The notes beneath the pieces were generated by a model that had not been told where the DNA came from, did not search any database, and saw only the letters and a list, made by a program, of their open reading frames with translations. Made by a program: the position numbers and the translations under genes. Source: Pseudomonadota bacterium (GTDB taxonomy: Bacteria > Desulfobacterota > Binatia > Binatales > Binataceae). From it: a stretch of 64,000 nt of DNA. Positions 1 through 9,751 of this stretch are shown here, one piece after another (the stretch's first letter is position 1; every line of letters starts with the position of its first letter). The stretch covers positions 51,287 to 115,286 of the forward strand of contig JAJPIF010000009.1 in assembly GCA_021324885.1 (NCBI GenBank), written 5' to 3'.

Positions 1-199
1 AGAACAGCAACTGGACCGACGGCACCTGTTCTTTGTACGCGTCAGCAACCGCCAGGGCTGGATACACGTGTCCCGCCGTTCCCCCGGCAACCAGCACGAC
101 CCGGCGCAAAGGTTTGGCAAGGCCGTGGGAATACGGTACGGCCCGTAAAGAAGCCGGCGCTATGGCCTGACCGCTGCGCAGCAGCTCGGTTGACGGCAT
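1..199 (-). CDS. murG: MurG-type GlcNAc transferase, N-terminal part
   Basis: This is the first 66 codons of a gene that runs off the left edge of the window. The start ATG is at 199. After about 33 leader residues it reads VLVAGGTAGHVYPALAVADA, which matches the N-terminal phosphate-binding loop of MurG (GGTGGHxxPALA). MurG adds GlcNAc to lipid I on the cytoplasmic face of the membrane during peptidoglycan synthesis. The leader is longer than in typical MurG, where the loop lies about 10 residues from the start. The gene diverges from the ALG1/ALG2-like genes. Eukaryotic ALG13/ALG14 are MurG homologues, so a role in that cluster cannot be excluded, but ordinary MurG is the simpler reading. 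Confidence 0.75.
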   Translation of the reverse strand, partial: MPSTELLRSGQAIAPASLRAVPYSHGLAKPLRRVVLVAGGTAGHVYPALAVADAYKEQVPSVQLLF

Positions 200-396
200 G
201 GCGGCAAATAGCTATCAAAGTGTCTGGCTTTAATCAATCCTTAACTGTTTTAGACTGGTTTATAAAATGGCATCCTCGACTAGCGGCGTTTGCGGCCTCC
301 GGCATGCTCCAGCCTCAATCGCCGGGGGCAATGTAGACGCTCGCGCCGGCTGTCAACGGGATCGACGGTAGCTTTTGTCGGCGAGCAATAGCTTGA

Positions 397-1674
397 ATGA
401 ACCCTGAGCACAAGAGCAGGCGAGTGGCGGTGGTGGTGCTGGGCGACCTCGGCCGCAGTCCACGGATGCAATATCACGCGCTGGCCCTTGCCGACAGCGG
501 GATGGAAGTTGATGTCGTCGCTTACGCGGGCAGCCCTCCTCTGCCGGAACTTTGCGCCAATCCGCGCATTCATCTCGACCTTTTTGACGCCCCCGGCACG
601 GGACTTGTTCCCGGGAACGCGCACGCCGCGACGCTGGCCCGGATGGCCTGGCGGCTGTTTCGGCAATTCTCGCACCTGTTGTGGACATTGGGTTGGCGCC
701 TGCCCAAACCGGACTTCGTCCTGGTCCAAAACCCGCCGGCCATTCCAACTTTGCTGGCGGCCCTGGTTGCGTCCCGTCTGCGCGCGGCGCGGCTGGTGAT
801 CGATTGGCATAATTTCGGCTGCTCGATGCTCACTCTGAAGCTGGCTGCGCAAAGTCCGCTGGTCCGCCTGGCGCGATGGTATGAACGGGGCGTGGGCCGG
901 CGCGCCGACCGCCATCTATGTGTTTCGCAGGCCATGCGCGCCGAATTGGCCGAGCATTGGGGAATCCCCGGAGCGATCGTGCTGTATGACCGCCCAGCCG
1001 CCCGGTTTGTCCCGGCGCCGGCTGCGGTGCGGACCGACTTTTGCCGCCGCATCAGTGCCGAACTGGGCCTGCGCTGCGACGGCGATCAGCGTCCGGCCCT
1101 GGTAGTTTACCCGACGAGCTGGACCCCGGATGAAGACTATCCACTGCTGTTGGAGGCGGCTCGCAAGTGCGAGCAGATGATCAACCGCGACCACCAAAGC
1201 GGCGCGCAACGTCCATTTCCGGACCTGCTGATCGCGATCACCGGCCGGGGACCGCTGCGCGATCTATACCAGCAGGAAATCGCGCGCCTGGGACTGAAGA
1301 AGCTGCACCTGCGAACGCTGTGGCTCTCGCCGCAGGATTATCCGCTGATGCTGGGCGCCGCTGATCTGGGTCTGTGCTGCCATCGATCGTCCTCCGGTGT
1401 TGATCTGCCGATGAAGATTGCCGATATGATGGGCGCGGGCTTGCCGGTGCTGGCGCTGAATTATAGCGCGTGTCTGGCCGAGCAGGTGCGCGACGGCGAG
1501 ACCGGTTTGCTGTTTGCCGACGCGGACCAACTGGCCAGTCAACTCTATGAACTGTTGCGGGAGTTTCCGGCCGCGCCACGGCTAAAGCGGCTGCGTGACA
1601 ACGTCCAAAGCTTGCGGCCGCTGCACTGGGAGGAGGGATGGAAGCTGGAGGCCGCGCCGATTTTCGCGGTTTGA
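397..1674 (+). CDS. ALG1-like beta-mannosyltransferase (GT-B fold)
   Basis: A 425-residue GT-B glycosyltransferase that closely resembles eukaryotic ALG1, which adds the first mannose to GlcNAc2-PP-dolichol. Family hallmarks are visible: VVVLGDLGRSPRMQYHALAL at residues 13-32, VQNPPAIPTL near 110, VIDWHNFG near 135, and the donor-side block DYPLMLGAADLG...SSSGVDLPMK from residue 314. No convincing N-terminal membrane anchor is seen, unlike many eukaryotic ALG1 proteins. It is followed directly by an ALG2-like gene and an ABC flippase, so the three probably build and export a polyprenyl-linked mannosylated glycan. The acceptor lipid and the linkage are inferred. The start at 397 lacks a strong ribosome site. 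Confidence 0.82.
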   Translation: MNPEHKSRRVAVVVLGDLGRSPRMQYHALALADSGMEVDVVAYAGSPPLPELCANPRIHLDLFDAPGTGLVPGNAHAATLARMAWRLFRQFSHLLWTLGWRLPKPDFVLVQNPPAIPTLLAALVASRLRAARLVIDWHNFGCSMLTLKLAAQSPLVRLARWYERGVGRRADRHLCVSQAMRAELAEHWGIPGAIVLYDRPAARFVPAPAAVRTDFCRRISAELGLRCDGDQRPALVVYPTSWTPDEDYPLLLEAARKCEQMINRDHQSGAQRPFPDLLIAITGRGPLRDLYQQEIARLGLKKLHLRTLWLSPQDYPLMLGAADLGLCCHRSSSGVDLPMKIADMMGAGLPVLALNYSACLAEQVRDGETGLLFADADQLASQLYELLREFPAAPRLKRLRDNVQSLRPLHWEEGWKLEAAPIFAV

Positions 1675-1676
1675 TT

Positions 1677-2909
1677 ATGGGTTCCCACTACCGCGTCGCC
1701 TTCATCCATCCCGACCTCGGTATCGGGGGCGCCGAGCGTTTGGTGGTCGACGCTGCGATGCATTTGCGCGGGGCCGGACACCGCGTGGCCGTGTTTACCG
1801 CGTCCCACGACCGCAATCGCTGCTTCGACGAAACCACCGACGGCAGCCTCGACGTGCACGTGTGCGGACAATTCCTTCCGATGCAGATCGGCCAGCACCT
1901 GCGGGTTCCTTGCGCGATCACTCGAATGGGCTACGTGGCGGGACGGATAGCAGCCGGCACGGATCGATTCGACGTTGTTTTCTGCGATTTGGTGCCACAT
2001 ATAATTCCGATTTTGCGGTTTTTTACCGGATCCAAAATTCTATATTACTGCCATTACCCCGATCAGCTCGTAGCGCCCCAACGCGCGGGATGGTATCGCT
2101 GGTATCGCGCACCAATCGATCGCCTGGAGGAGATCACCACGGGGATGGCCCATCGGATTGTGGTCAACAGCGAGTATACCGCAGCCGCGTTTCGCCGCAT
2201 CTTTCCGCGGCTTAAGGGACACGCCCTGGAAGTTGTATATCCCGGCGTCAATGTGGACCTTTACGATCAGGCCGCGCAAACCGACTGCGAACCCACCGCT
2301 CAAATCACCATCCTGTCACTTGGCCGTTATGAACCCGCCAAGAATGCCGCTTTGGCGATCGCAGCGCTTGCGCAATTGCGCACCTGCCTGGCGGCTGAAT
2401 TGTTTGACCGTATCCAACTGGTGATAGCGGGCGGATTCGATGAGCGTCTGGCAGAATGCCGCCGCACGATTGCCGATTTGCAGGCGGCGGCCCGTTGCCA
2501 CGGGCTGGAGCGCCAGGTCAAGCTCCTGAAATCGTTGTCCAAAGAGGAAATCCTGGTGCTGCTCTCGCGCAGTTTGTGCGTCGTTCACACCGCGCCGCAT
2601 GAACATTTTGGTTACGTGCCGCTCGAAGCGATGGCGGCCGGGCGTGCGGTGGTGGTGGCCAACACCGGCGGCCCCGCCGAAACCGTGGTGGACGGCGTGA
2701 CCGGCTTCGTGCGTCCGCCTACGCCCCAGGACTTCGCCGGCGCCCTTGCGCAACTGATACGCGACCCGGCCGCGGCGCGGCGGATGGGCCAGGCCGGACG
2801 CGATCATGTGCGCGCGCGTTTCTCCCGCGCCAGCTTCGGGGCCGGATTGGAGCGCGTCATCGATCAGGAAATGCGCGGCGAAACCTCCGGCTCATGGAGG
2901 CAGGCGTGA
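1677..2909 (+). CDS. ALG2-like mannosyltransferase (GT4)
   Basis: A 410-residue GT4 enzyme with the ALG2 signature. It opens with VAFIHPDLGIGGAERLVVDA, has a CFDETTDGSLDVHVCG-type block near residue 48, then ILYYCHYPDQLVAP near 121, PIDRLEEITTGMA, and a GT4 donor site E-H-F-G-Y-V-P-L-E-A near residue 307. In eukaryotes ALG2 adds the alpha-1,3 and alpha-1,6 mannoses after ALG1. The ATG at 1677 lies two bases past the ALG1-like stop and puts the family start at the right place. An alternative ATG at 1638 has a purine-rich site just before it and would overlap the upstream gene by 37 bases. Translational coupling is likely. Function is inferred from family and order. Confidence 0.82.
   Translation: MGSHYRVAFIHPDLGIGGAERLVVDAAMHLRGAGHRVAVFTASHDRNRCFDETTDGSLDVHVCGQFLPMQIGQHLRVPCAITRMGYVAGRIAAGTDRFDVVFCDLVPHIIPILRFFTGSKILYYCHYPDQLVAPQRAGWYRWYRAPIDRLEEITTGMAHRIVVNSEYTAAAFRRIFPRLKGHALEVVYPGVNVDLYDQAAQTDCEPTAQITILSLGRYEPAKNAALAIAALAQLRTCLAAELFDRIQLVIAGGFDERLAECRRTIADLQAAARCHGLERQVKLLKSLSKEEILVLLSRSLCVVHTAPHEHFGYVPLEAMAAGRAVVVANTGGPAETVVDGVTGFVRPPTPQDFAGALAQLIRDPAAARRMGQAGRDHVRARFSRASFGAGLERVIDQEMRGETSGSWRQA
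2896..2900 (+). promoter_or_regulatory. Ribosome binding site deciding the ABC flippase start
   Basis: GGAGG lies 5 bases before the GTG at 2906. It favours that GTG over the in-frame ATG at 2894, because the ATG itself overlaps the Shine-Dalgarno sequence. Confidence 0.65.
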
Positions 2910-4753
2910 CCGGAGCGCTGCATAAAGCGCGCAGCTCGATCTTTGCGACCTTGCGTCAATGCGTGGCGATGTTGCCGGCGTCGATGCGTTGGAAATGGGC
3001 GGCACTGATTCCGCTCTCGCTGCTGACCGGAATCGTCGAGGCCGGCGCCGCCGCCGGCGTCTTTGCCTTAATCAAGATCATCGACAGCCCGGCCCAGATC
3101 GCCCATTCGCGCCTGGCGGCCACTATCGCGGCCGTTCTGCCCGGCCTCACCGCGCGCGGGCAGTTGCTGTTGTTTACCGTTCTGCTGGCGCTCTATTACG
3201 TGGTCAAGAATCTGCTGGTGATCGGCACCCAGTACCTTCGCCATAAAATCGCCGGTGAATCGACCGCGCAGCTCAAGTCCACCATGCTGAGGGGCTATTT
3301 GTTCGCCCCTTATCCATTTCACCTGGGCCGCAACTCCGCCGATCTGATTTCGAACACCAACTTCTGCGTCGAGATGGCGTGCACCGAGGCGATGGAGGCG
3401 GCGGTGGCCGCCGGCTCTGAACTGCTTACCGCCGCTGCAATCACGGTGGTGCTGCTGGTGATGGCCCCCAAGGTAACACTGTTAGCAAGCGGTTTTCTGC
3501 TGGCATTGATCCTTCTGCTGCTGCGGCTGACGCGGCGGATGGCCGAATACTACGGAACCCAACGCCATCAGCTTGAACGAACCGCCCTGCAGACCCTCCA
3601 GGAGGCGCTGGGCGCGATCAAAGAAGTCAAAACTTTGGGCCGCGAGAACTTCTTCTATACCAGGTTCCGTGCGCAGCAGTTCGGGTTGGTGAAGCTCGGT
3701 TACATTGGCAGGATGCTGGAAACCATGGTGCCACCGGTGACAGAAACCATTTTTATTTGCAGCGCGCTGCTGGTAGTCGCGCTGATTACCGGAACTGCGA
3801 AGACCGCCGCGCAAGGCGCGCCGCTGTTGGGGCTGTTTGCCTATGCGGCTTTTCGGGTCGTACCCGCCGCCAATCGCGTCGGATGGCGAATCAACCAGGT
3901 GCGCGCCGCCGCGCCGTCGGTACACCGCCTTTACCAGGATTACATGCTGGTCGCCGCCGCGCCGGCCAGGCCCGTCGAGCCGCGCGCGCCCCGTCCGCGC
4001 TTTCATCAGAGCATCGCGCTCGACCACGTCTCATATACGTTCGCGGGTGCCAAGACCGCGGCTGTGCAGGACGTCAGCCTGGCCATCGAATTCGGCGAAT
4101 CGGTTGGGATCGTGGGCCCAACCGGTGCCGGCAAAACGACGCTGGTGGATCTCGTGGCGGGGCTGCTGCAACCGACATCCGGCCGTATTCTGATCGATAG
4201 CGAGGATTTGAGCGGCCGGCTCGCCGCCTGGAGGGCTGACATCGGCTACGTTCCGCAGTCGATTTTCCTGCTCGACGACACCTTGCGGCGCAATATCACG
4301 CTAGGAATCGACCAGGCCGAGATCGACGAGGCTCGGGTGCGCACCGCCGTTCGTATCGCGCAACTGGAGCGGCTGATCGCCGAACTGCCCCAGGGCCTTG
4401 ACACCCCCGTGGGCGAGCGCGGGATGCGGTTGTCGGGCGGCGAACGCCAGCGCATCGGTATCGCGCGCGCGCTTTATCACGATCCGGGCCTGCTGATCTT
4501 CGACGAAGCGACTTCGGCGCTGGATAATGCCACCGAGGCCGCGATCAATGAAGCGATCGAAGCGTTGCATGGGAAAAAGACTCTGCTGGTCGTGGCCCAC
4601 CGCCTGAGCAGCGTGCGGCGCTGCGATCGGCTGGTACTCATGGCGGAGGGACAGGTCAGGGCCTGCGGTTCGTATGATGCGCTCCTGCGCGATTTCCCGG
4701 AGTTCCAACGCATGGTGCGCGCCCAGGATCGCGTCGATCCGCTATCAAATTAA
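2906..4753 (+). CDS. MsbA/PglK-type ABC exporter (permease-ATPase fusion)
   Basis: A 615-residue half-transporter with an N-terminal membrane domain of about six helices (residues 20-330) and a C-terminal ATPase. Walker [10 protein letters not shown] starts near residue 404. The signature [14 protein letters not shown], Walker [13 protein letters not shown] and the H-loop VAHRLSS follow. Exporters of this class flip lipid A or lipid-linked oligosaccharides (MsbA, PglK). The GTG start overlaps the ALG2-like stop as GTGA, so the two genes are tightly coupled. Placed after two ALG-type mannosyltransferases, it probably flips their lipid-linked product. That substrate is an inference. Confidence 0.85.
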   Translation: MTGALHKARSSIFATLRQCVAMLPASMRWKWAALIPLSLLTGIVEAGAAAGVFALIKIIDSPAQIAHSRLAATIAAVLPGLTARGQLLLFTVLLALYYVVKNLLVIGTQYLRHKIAGESTAQLKSTMLRGYLFAPYPFHLGRNSADLISNTNFCVEMACTEAMEAAVAAGSELLTAAAITVVLLVMAPKVTLLASGFLLALILLLLRLTRRMAEYYGTQRHQLERTALQTLQEALGAIKEVKTLGRENFFYTRFRAQQFGLVKLGYIGRMLETMVPPVTETIFICSALLVVALITGTAKTAAQGAPLLGLFAYAAFRVVPAANRVGWRINQVRAAAPSVHRLYQDYMLVAAAPARPVEPRAPRPRFHQSIALDHVSYTFAGAKTAAVQDVSLAIEFGESVGIVGPTGAGKTTLVDLVAGLLQPTSGRILIDSEDLSGRLAAWRADIGYVPQSIFLLDDTLRRNITLGIDQAEIDEARVRTAVRIAQLERLIAELPQGLDTPVGERGMRLSGGERQRIGIARALYHDPGLLIFDEATSALDNATEAAINEAIEALHGKKTLLVVAHRLSSVRRCDRLVLMAEGQVRACGSYDALLRDFPEFQRMVRAQDRVDPLSN

Positions 4754-4764
4754 AACCGCAGACT

Positions 4765-6030
4765 TCAGTAACCGATCCGTTCCGCGATTACCTGAATACC
4801 GTAGCGCGGGCGCAGCGTGATCAGCGGATACATCTGAACCGGATGATCGGGGACCAGCCTCAGGCGCCAGCGCTGCGCGATCGTACACAGAATAATTACA
4901 GCTTCGGTCAACGCGAATTGACTGCCGATACACGCACGCGGCCCGCCGCCGAATGGAAAATACGTGTATTTCGGCCGCGCTGCGCTCCGCTGCGGGGTGA
5001 AACGCTCGGGATCGAACCGCTCGGGGTCGGGCCAGAAATCGGGATGGCGATGGGTCACGTACTGGCTGATGTAGAGGAGCGAGCCGCGCTTGATCCTGTA
5101 ACCCGCCAATTCATCTTCCTCGATATTGGATCGTGAAAACGCCCAGGCCGGTGGATAAAGCCGCATCGACTCCTCGATCACCATCATCGCGTATTTCAGC
5201 CGCGGCACATCCTCGACCTGCGGCGGACGGCCATTGAGCACTGCGGCCACTTCCGCCTGCAGCCTGGCCTCAGCGTCGGGATTTTGCCCGAGCAAATACC
5301 AGGTCCAGGCCAGGGCATTGGCAGTGGTTTCATGTCCGGCCAGAAGGAAGGTCGCAATTTCGTCGCGCACCTGGAGGTCGGACAGTGGTTTTCCGCTCTG
5401 CTGATCACGCGCGGACAACAGTAACGACAGCAGATCGTCGGGCCAGTCCGCGGATGCGCGGCGAGCCGCGATAATCTTCCAGATCACCGAATCAAGCGTT
5501 CGCGACGCCCTACGAGTTCGGCGATTGGATCGCGACGGAATAAACGCAAACAGCGCCGAAAGCCCCGCCTGCGCCATCGACTCGTTCATCGTCGTCAGCG
5601 CCTCGCCGATGAGTCTGGCGTATTGGGTGATATCGACGCTGAACAGCGCGCGCGCCACAATCGCCAGCGTCACGCGCGTCATCTCCGCGGCGACGTCGAA
5701 CGGCTCCCGATCCCTGCCGCAGCGCTCCCATTGGCACGCCAGCCTCTGCGCCTCCTGAGTCACAATCGCGCCCGCCTGTACTATGCGTTCGCGCACAAAG
5801 ATCGGCTGGATCAGCCGGCGCTGGCGCGTCCAGTAGGAGCCGTCGCTGGTCAGCAGACCGTTGCCGAGGCCGCGCCTTAACAGCCGATAATCGATGTTTT
5901 CCTTGGTGTAGTTGTCGTGGTTGTCCTGAACGACGTGTTTGATGTCGTCGGGATGCGCGACCAGGTAGGCGCGCACCAACGGCATCCTGAGCCGGACGAT
6001 GTCGCCGTACTCCTGGCGCGCGCGAACCAC
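4765..6030 (-). CDS. Cytochrome P450
   Basis: A P450 monooxygenase of at least 421 residues. It shows the I-helix AGHETT (residues 231-236, counted from the GTG at 6030), the ExxR pair E287/R290 and the haem loop [12 protein letters not shown] with Cys367. No N-terminal membrane helix is visible, so it is probably soluble and needs separate redox partners, none of which is seen nearby. The start is a problem: homologous coding continues upstream in frame (PPSPPRHFLLGNAPELG), yet no ATG, GTG or TTG occurs there before an in-frame stop. It lies downstream of, and is probably cotranscribed with, the hydrolase and the luciferase-like monooxygenase, which suggests oxidative breakdown or tailoring of a hydrophobic compound. 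Confidence 0.9.
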   Translation of the reverse strand: MVRARQEYGDIVRLRMPLVRAYLVAHPDDIKHVVQDNHDNYTKENIDYRLLRRGLGNGLLTSDGSYWTRQRRLIQPIFVRERIVQAGAIVTQEAQRLACQWERCGRDREPFDVAAEMTRVTLAIVARALFSVDITQYARLIGEALTTMNESMAQAGLSALFAFIPSRSNRRTRRASRTLDSVIWKIIAARRASADWPDDLLSLLLSARDQQSGKPLSDLQVRDEIATFLLAGHETTANALAWTWYLLGQNPDAEARLQAEVAAVLNGRPPQVEDVPRLKYAMMVIEESMRLYPPAWAFSRSNIEEDELAGYRIKRGSLLYISQYVTHRHPDFWPDPERFDPERFTPQRSAARPKYTYFPFGGGPRACIGSQFALTEAVIILCTIAQRWRLRLVPDHPVQMYPLITLRPRYGIQVIAERIGY

Positions 6031-6149
6031 GAACTCAAGCGGACTGCGGCCCAGTTCCGGAGCGTTTCCCAGCAGAAAGTGGCGCGGCGGCGACGGCGGT
6101 TCGCGGCGCGCGCTCCACAGACGCCGCCAGACCCGCGCCGGCGCGTTGT

Positions 6150-6932
6150 TTACTGCTTTAGAAATCGTTTCACCGCATCGCAGAATTTTTGCGTCTGCTC
6201 GTGAACTACGGCGTGCCCGGCCTGGGGAATAATCACCTCGCTGCAGTTGCGGATGTGACGCTTGAATTCACCGGCGTACACCGGCGGCACCAGCCGATCC
6301 GACGCGCCCCAAATCAGCAACGTGGGCGCCGCGATACGGTATGCGCGCTTCTTCAACCCCCGATCGGGGATAGCCCACAAAAACTTGCCCGCCATTGTCA
6401 TCCGCTTGACCCTTTCCACGTACATTGCCGCCATCTGCTCCCGATCCTCAGGCATCTTCATCATCATCTGCGCCAGGGGCGAGTTGGGATCGTGAAAGAT
6501 GAGGCCGGGCAGCTCCTTGGGATCGGCCGCGAAGAAATCGGGTATCGGATGCTCCTCCAGCCAGAATCCGGCCGGCGCGACCAGGACCAGCTTGCGCGCG
6601 CGATGCACGTCGAGGGCGGCGAGTTCGGCAGCGAGCATCCCACCCATCGAATGGCCCACGATGTAGGCGCTGTCCAGATGCAGGTCGTCCATCAACTGAT
6701 GGTAGAACAGCGCAGCATCGATCACGTCGTCGATCAGTTCCCCACCCGTGGATTCGCCAAAGCCGGGCAGGTGCGGCGCGATCACCTTGAAATCTCGGCC
6801 CAGTTCCTCCAGTGCAGGATCGGGTTCGAACAGTCCGCCCGCGCCGTGCAAAAACAGCAACGGCTCGCCGCTGCCGAAGGTGAAAAGTTCAACCGAAAAC
6901 CGTCCGCCGCCAATACTTTGCTGTGTCTTCAC
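6150..6932 (-). CDS. Alpha/beta hydrolase
   Basis: A 260-residue alpha/beta-fold hydrolase of the MhpC/esterase kind. The oxyanion strand ends in LFLHGAGG, the nucleophile elbow is GHSMGG with Ser95, and the likely acid and base are Asp in WGASDRLVPP and His in QAGHAVVHE. It probably cleaves an ester or a ring-fission C-C bond; the substrate cannot be read from sequence. Its ATG overlaps the stop of the upstream luciferase-like gene by four bases (ATGA), a clear sign of a shared operon that continues into the P450. Confidence 0.88.
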   Translation of the reverse strand: MKTQQSIGGGRFSVELFTFGSGEPLLFLHGAGGLFEPDPALEELGRDFKVIAPHLPGFGESTGGELIDDVIDAALFYHQLMDDLHLDSAYIVGHSMGGMLAAELAALDVHRARKLVLVAPAGFWLEEHPIPDFFAADPKELPGLIFHDPNSPLAQMMMKMPEDREQMAAMYVERVKRMTMAGKFLWAIPDRGLKKRAYRIAAPTLLIWGASDRLVPPVYAGEFKRHIRNCSEVIIPQAGHAVVHEQTQKFCDAVKRFLKQ

Positions 6933-8212
6933 TTGGCAACCTCGCTGGAGACGTAGCTTTCGCCCGGCACGCGCGACGCGCTCGCCCCCGCGCCATCCAC
7001 GGGAGCGGGCCTGGCGCGGTCGGCCTGCGGCAGCGGATGCGGCGACCAGCGATCCTGGTAGTCACTCCATAAGCCGCGCAGATGCGGCATCACCTCCCGC
7101 GCAAACAATTCGGTGCTCATGCGCGTCACCTCCGAGGGCATCGAGCCGAACTGCAGCAGCGCCATCAGATGGCCGCAGCGCAGCGTCTTGAGCGCCTCGG
7201 TCAGCCGTTCGCGCACGGTCTTCGGCGAGCCCGCGATGATATAACCGCCGTCGAGAAATTCCTTCCAGCTGAGCCCGCTCATATTCGGCCGCCCGTACTG
7301 CGCCAGCAGACCGTACTTGATTGTGTCGAGCGTGCGATAGCCGGGGGCGTCGGCAAAGCCGCTATAGATATGCAGGCAGCGATTGTAGAAGTAATCCATG
7401 TGCGGAGCAAAGATGCGTTCGGCTTCCTCGTCGGTCGGCGCCACCGCCATCGTCTGGACGAATCCAAGGCTATAGGGATTGGCTTCCTTGTTGAGCCGGT
7501 TCATCGTCTCCCAATAGCCGTCGGTGATGCGTTTGCCGTGCATATGGCCGATGAAGGAGAGGAACGAATACTGGTAGTCGTGTCGGGCGCAGAACTCCCA
7601 CGTCTCGATCGAACCGCCGCCGGGAATCCATATCGGCGGATGCGGCTTTTGCAGCGGACGCGGCCACAGGTTCACGTAGCGCAGTTGGGTGAATTTGCCG
7701 TTGAAACTGAAGATGTCCTCCGCCGTCCAGGCTTTGAGGATCAAATCATGGGCTTCGTAGTATTTCTCGCGCAGCAGCGCCGGCGTCTGCCCATAGCAGA
7801 AATTGGTATCCATCGAGGTGCCGACGGGAAAGCCGGCGACCAGACGCCCGCCGCTTAGCACGTCGAGCATCGCGAATTCCTCGGCCACGCGAATCGGCGG
7901 GTTGTACAGAGCGATCGAATTGCCGAGCACGACCAGGTTGGCGCGCGAGGTGCGCCGCGCCAGCGCCGCCGCCATGATGTTGGGCGAGGGCATCATGCCG
8001 TAGCCGTTTTGATGGTGTTCGTTGCAGCCCAGTCCGTCGAAACCAACCTGGTCGGCGAATTCCAGCGAGTCGAGATACTCGTTGTAAAGCTGATGGCCGA
8101 TCTTCGGGTCGTACAGGGTGCGCGGAATGTCCACCCAGACGCTATGGTACTTCTGCTTGAAGTCGTCGGGCAAAAAGCGATACGGCATCAAGTGAAACCA
8201 TGTGAATTTCAT
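6929..8212 (-). CDS. Luciferase-like (LLM class) flavin monooxygenase
   Basis: A 427-residue FMN- or F420-dependent oxidoreductase of the bacterial luciferase superfamily. The TIM-barrel pattern is visible: GCNEHHQNGYGMMPSPNIMAAALA near residue 60, then VVLGNSIALYNPPIRVAEEFAMLDVLSGGRLVAGF near 95. The C-terminal 40 residues are Pro/Ala-rich and look like a disordered tail. It is the first gene of the minus-strand operon with a hydrolase and a P450. AAGGA lies about 8 bases before the ATG at 8212. It probably hydroxylates or cleaves a hydrophobic substrate with reduced flavin; the exact reaction is unknown. Confidence 0.85.
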   Translation of the reverse strand: MKFTWFHLMPYRFLPDDFKQKYHSVWVDIPRTLYDPKIGHQLYNEYLDSLEFADQVGFDGLGCNEHHQNGYGMMPSPNIMAAALARRTSRANLVVLGNSIALYNPPIRVAEEFAMLDVLSGGRLVAGFPVGTSMDTNFCYGQTPALLREKYYEAHDLILKAWTAEDIFSFNGKFTQLRYVNLWPRPLQKPHPPIWIPGGGSIETWEFCARHDYQYSFLSFIGHMHGKRITDGYWETMNRLNKEANPYSLGFVQTMAVAPTDEEAERIFAPHMDYFYNRCLHIYSGFADAPGYRTLDTIKYGLLAQYGRPNMSGLSWKEFLDGGYIIAGSPKTVRERLTEALKTLRCGHLMALLQFGSMPSEVTRMSTELFAREVMPHLRGLWSDYQDRWSPHPLPQADRARPAPVDGAGASASRVPGESYVSSEVAK

Positions 8213-8436
8213 GAGTATTTTTCCTTCCCAGATTTTTTGTTTTTCCCCGGTCCACAGCCGCTAAAATGCGGCAAACCTATGCACCAAAACGCCTCCGGAC
8301 GTGATCTTTTTATCGCATCGCGGCCTAATAGCAATAGTCGCACCTACCCATTTCACGGCAAGCCAGGTTTCGTGTTACAACGCAAGCCATCGGCGAGCGC
8401 ACACTGGGCCGCCGAAGTGAACGAAGGATACAGCTT

Positions 8437-9690
8437 ATGGCCAGTCGCACTCGGCGGGGATGGACGATTGTCGCCGTGTTCTTTTTCGCCCAGTTCTTTA
8501 TCGTAGGCGGGGCCTACGACACCGCCGGAGTGTTCTTCACCCCGCTGGTCAAGCACTTCGGATGGAGCCGCACTCAGGTCTCGATGCTGACTTCAGCAAT
8601 CAGCCTGGCCGCCGCGATAGTCGGCCCCGGCATCGGCTGGATGCTGGATCGTTTCGAGGCCAAATGGATGACCACGATCGCCGCGGTGCTGTGCGGCCTC
8701 GCGTTCCTGATGGCCAGCACGGTCCACACTCTGGTCTGGATGGTGACGGCGTACGCGCTGCTGGGCGCCGGCGCCGCGGCCTCGACGATGATCCCAACCT
8801 ACTTCGTTATCAGCAACTGGTTTGTGGAACGCCGGGCCCTGGCGATGACCCTGGCCATCACCGGAATCGAAGTCGGCGGCACCGTAACTGCCATGACCGT
8901 GGCCTTTGTGATCGCGCACGCCGGATGGCGCACCGCGTACCTGGTGCTCGCGGCCCCGGTTTTCATCGTGGTCGTGCCAACGCTGTTGATGTTCGTCCGC
9001 AGCCGCCCGGCCACCGTTTCAGCCTCGGCGGTTCATGTGCCGGAGGGACATCACGGTTCGAGCGATCCGAGCCAGCCGGGGCTGGAAGTGAGAACGGCGC
9101 TGCGCGAGCGTTCATTCTGGCTCATCGCAATTTCATACCTGGTTTATGCGATCGTCGGCACCGCGCTGGTCGTCCATCTGGTTCCATACTTGATCGGTCT
9201 GGGACTTACGCCGCAGCGCGCGGCGGCAGTGCTGAGCATCACCTTGGCGCTTAACGCGATCGGCAAGCCCAGCTTCGGCGCGCTGGCCGACCGTTTCGGC
9301 ATCCGCCTGATGTACAGCCTGAATCTGTTTATGGTGGGATGCGGAGTGGTGTTGCTGCTGTACGCGCGCCATTTCGCGATGCTGGCGGGGTTTACGCTGG
9401 TGTATGGGCTGTCGGTGGGAGCGCCGATTGCCCTGATGCCGACGATTCTGGCCGACTCGGTGGGTCTGCGCCGCTACGGCTCGCTGTCGGGCATGCTGGT
9501 CACGCTGGGCGTAATCGGCAGCGCGTCGGGCCCGATTCTGGCCGGCGCCATGTTCGATCGGACCTCCAGCTATATCGTGATTTTCGAACTGTTCGCCATC
9601 GGCCTGCTCATCGCAGGTTTTCTCCCGATGGCCTGCGTCTCATACCGCGAACGTCAGACCGCTTCGCAACCGGCCGCCCAAACGGCCTGA
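8437..9690 (+). CDS. MFS transporter
   Basis: A 417-residue protein with about 12 hydrophobic segments. It has the MFS loop motif GWMLDRFEAKWM after helix 2 and a repeat of it, GALADRFGIRL, after helix 8. The layout resembles the oxalate/formate-antiporter and monocarboxylate-transporter branch. It is read divergently from the luciferase-like/hydrolase/P450 operon with a 224-base shared intergenic region. It may carry that pathway's substrate, though this rests on position only. GAAGGA lies 8 bases before the ATG at 8437. Confidence 0.85.
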   Translation: MASRTRRGWTIVAVFFFAQFFIVGGAYDTAGVFFTPLVKHFGWSRTQVSMLTSAISLAAAIVGPGIGWMLDRFEAKWMTTIAAVLCGLAFLMASTVHTLVWMVTAYALLGAGAAASTMIPTYFVISNWFVERRALAMTLAITGIEVGGTVTAMTVAFVIAHAGWRTAYLVLAAPVFIVVVPTLLMFVRSRPATVSASAVHVPEGHHGSSDPSQPGLEVRTALRERSFWLIAISYLVYAIVGTALVVHLVPYLIGLGLTPQRAAAVLSITLALNAIGKPSFGALADRFGIRLMYSLNLFMVGCGVVLLLYARHFAMLAGFTLVYGLSVGAPIALMPTILADSVGLRRYGSLSGMLVTLGVIGSASGPILAGAMFDRTSSYIVIFELFAIGLLIAGFLPMACVSYRERQTASQPAAQTA

Positions 9691-9751
9691 GGCTGTGCAG
9701 CCTGCGCAAGCCGCAGTGAGAGTGGCCGCCGATTGAGGCGGATTTGGCGGC

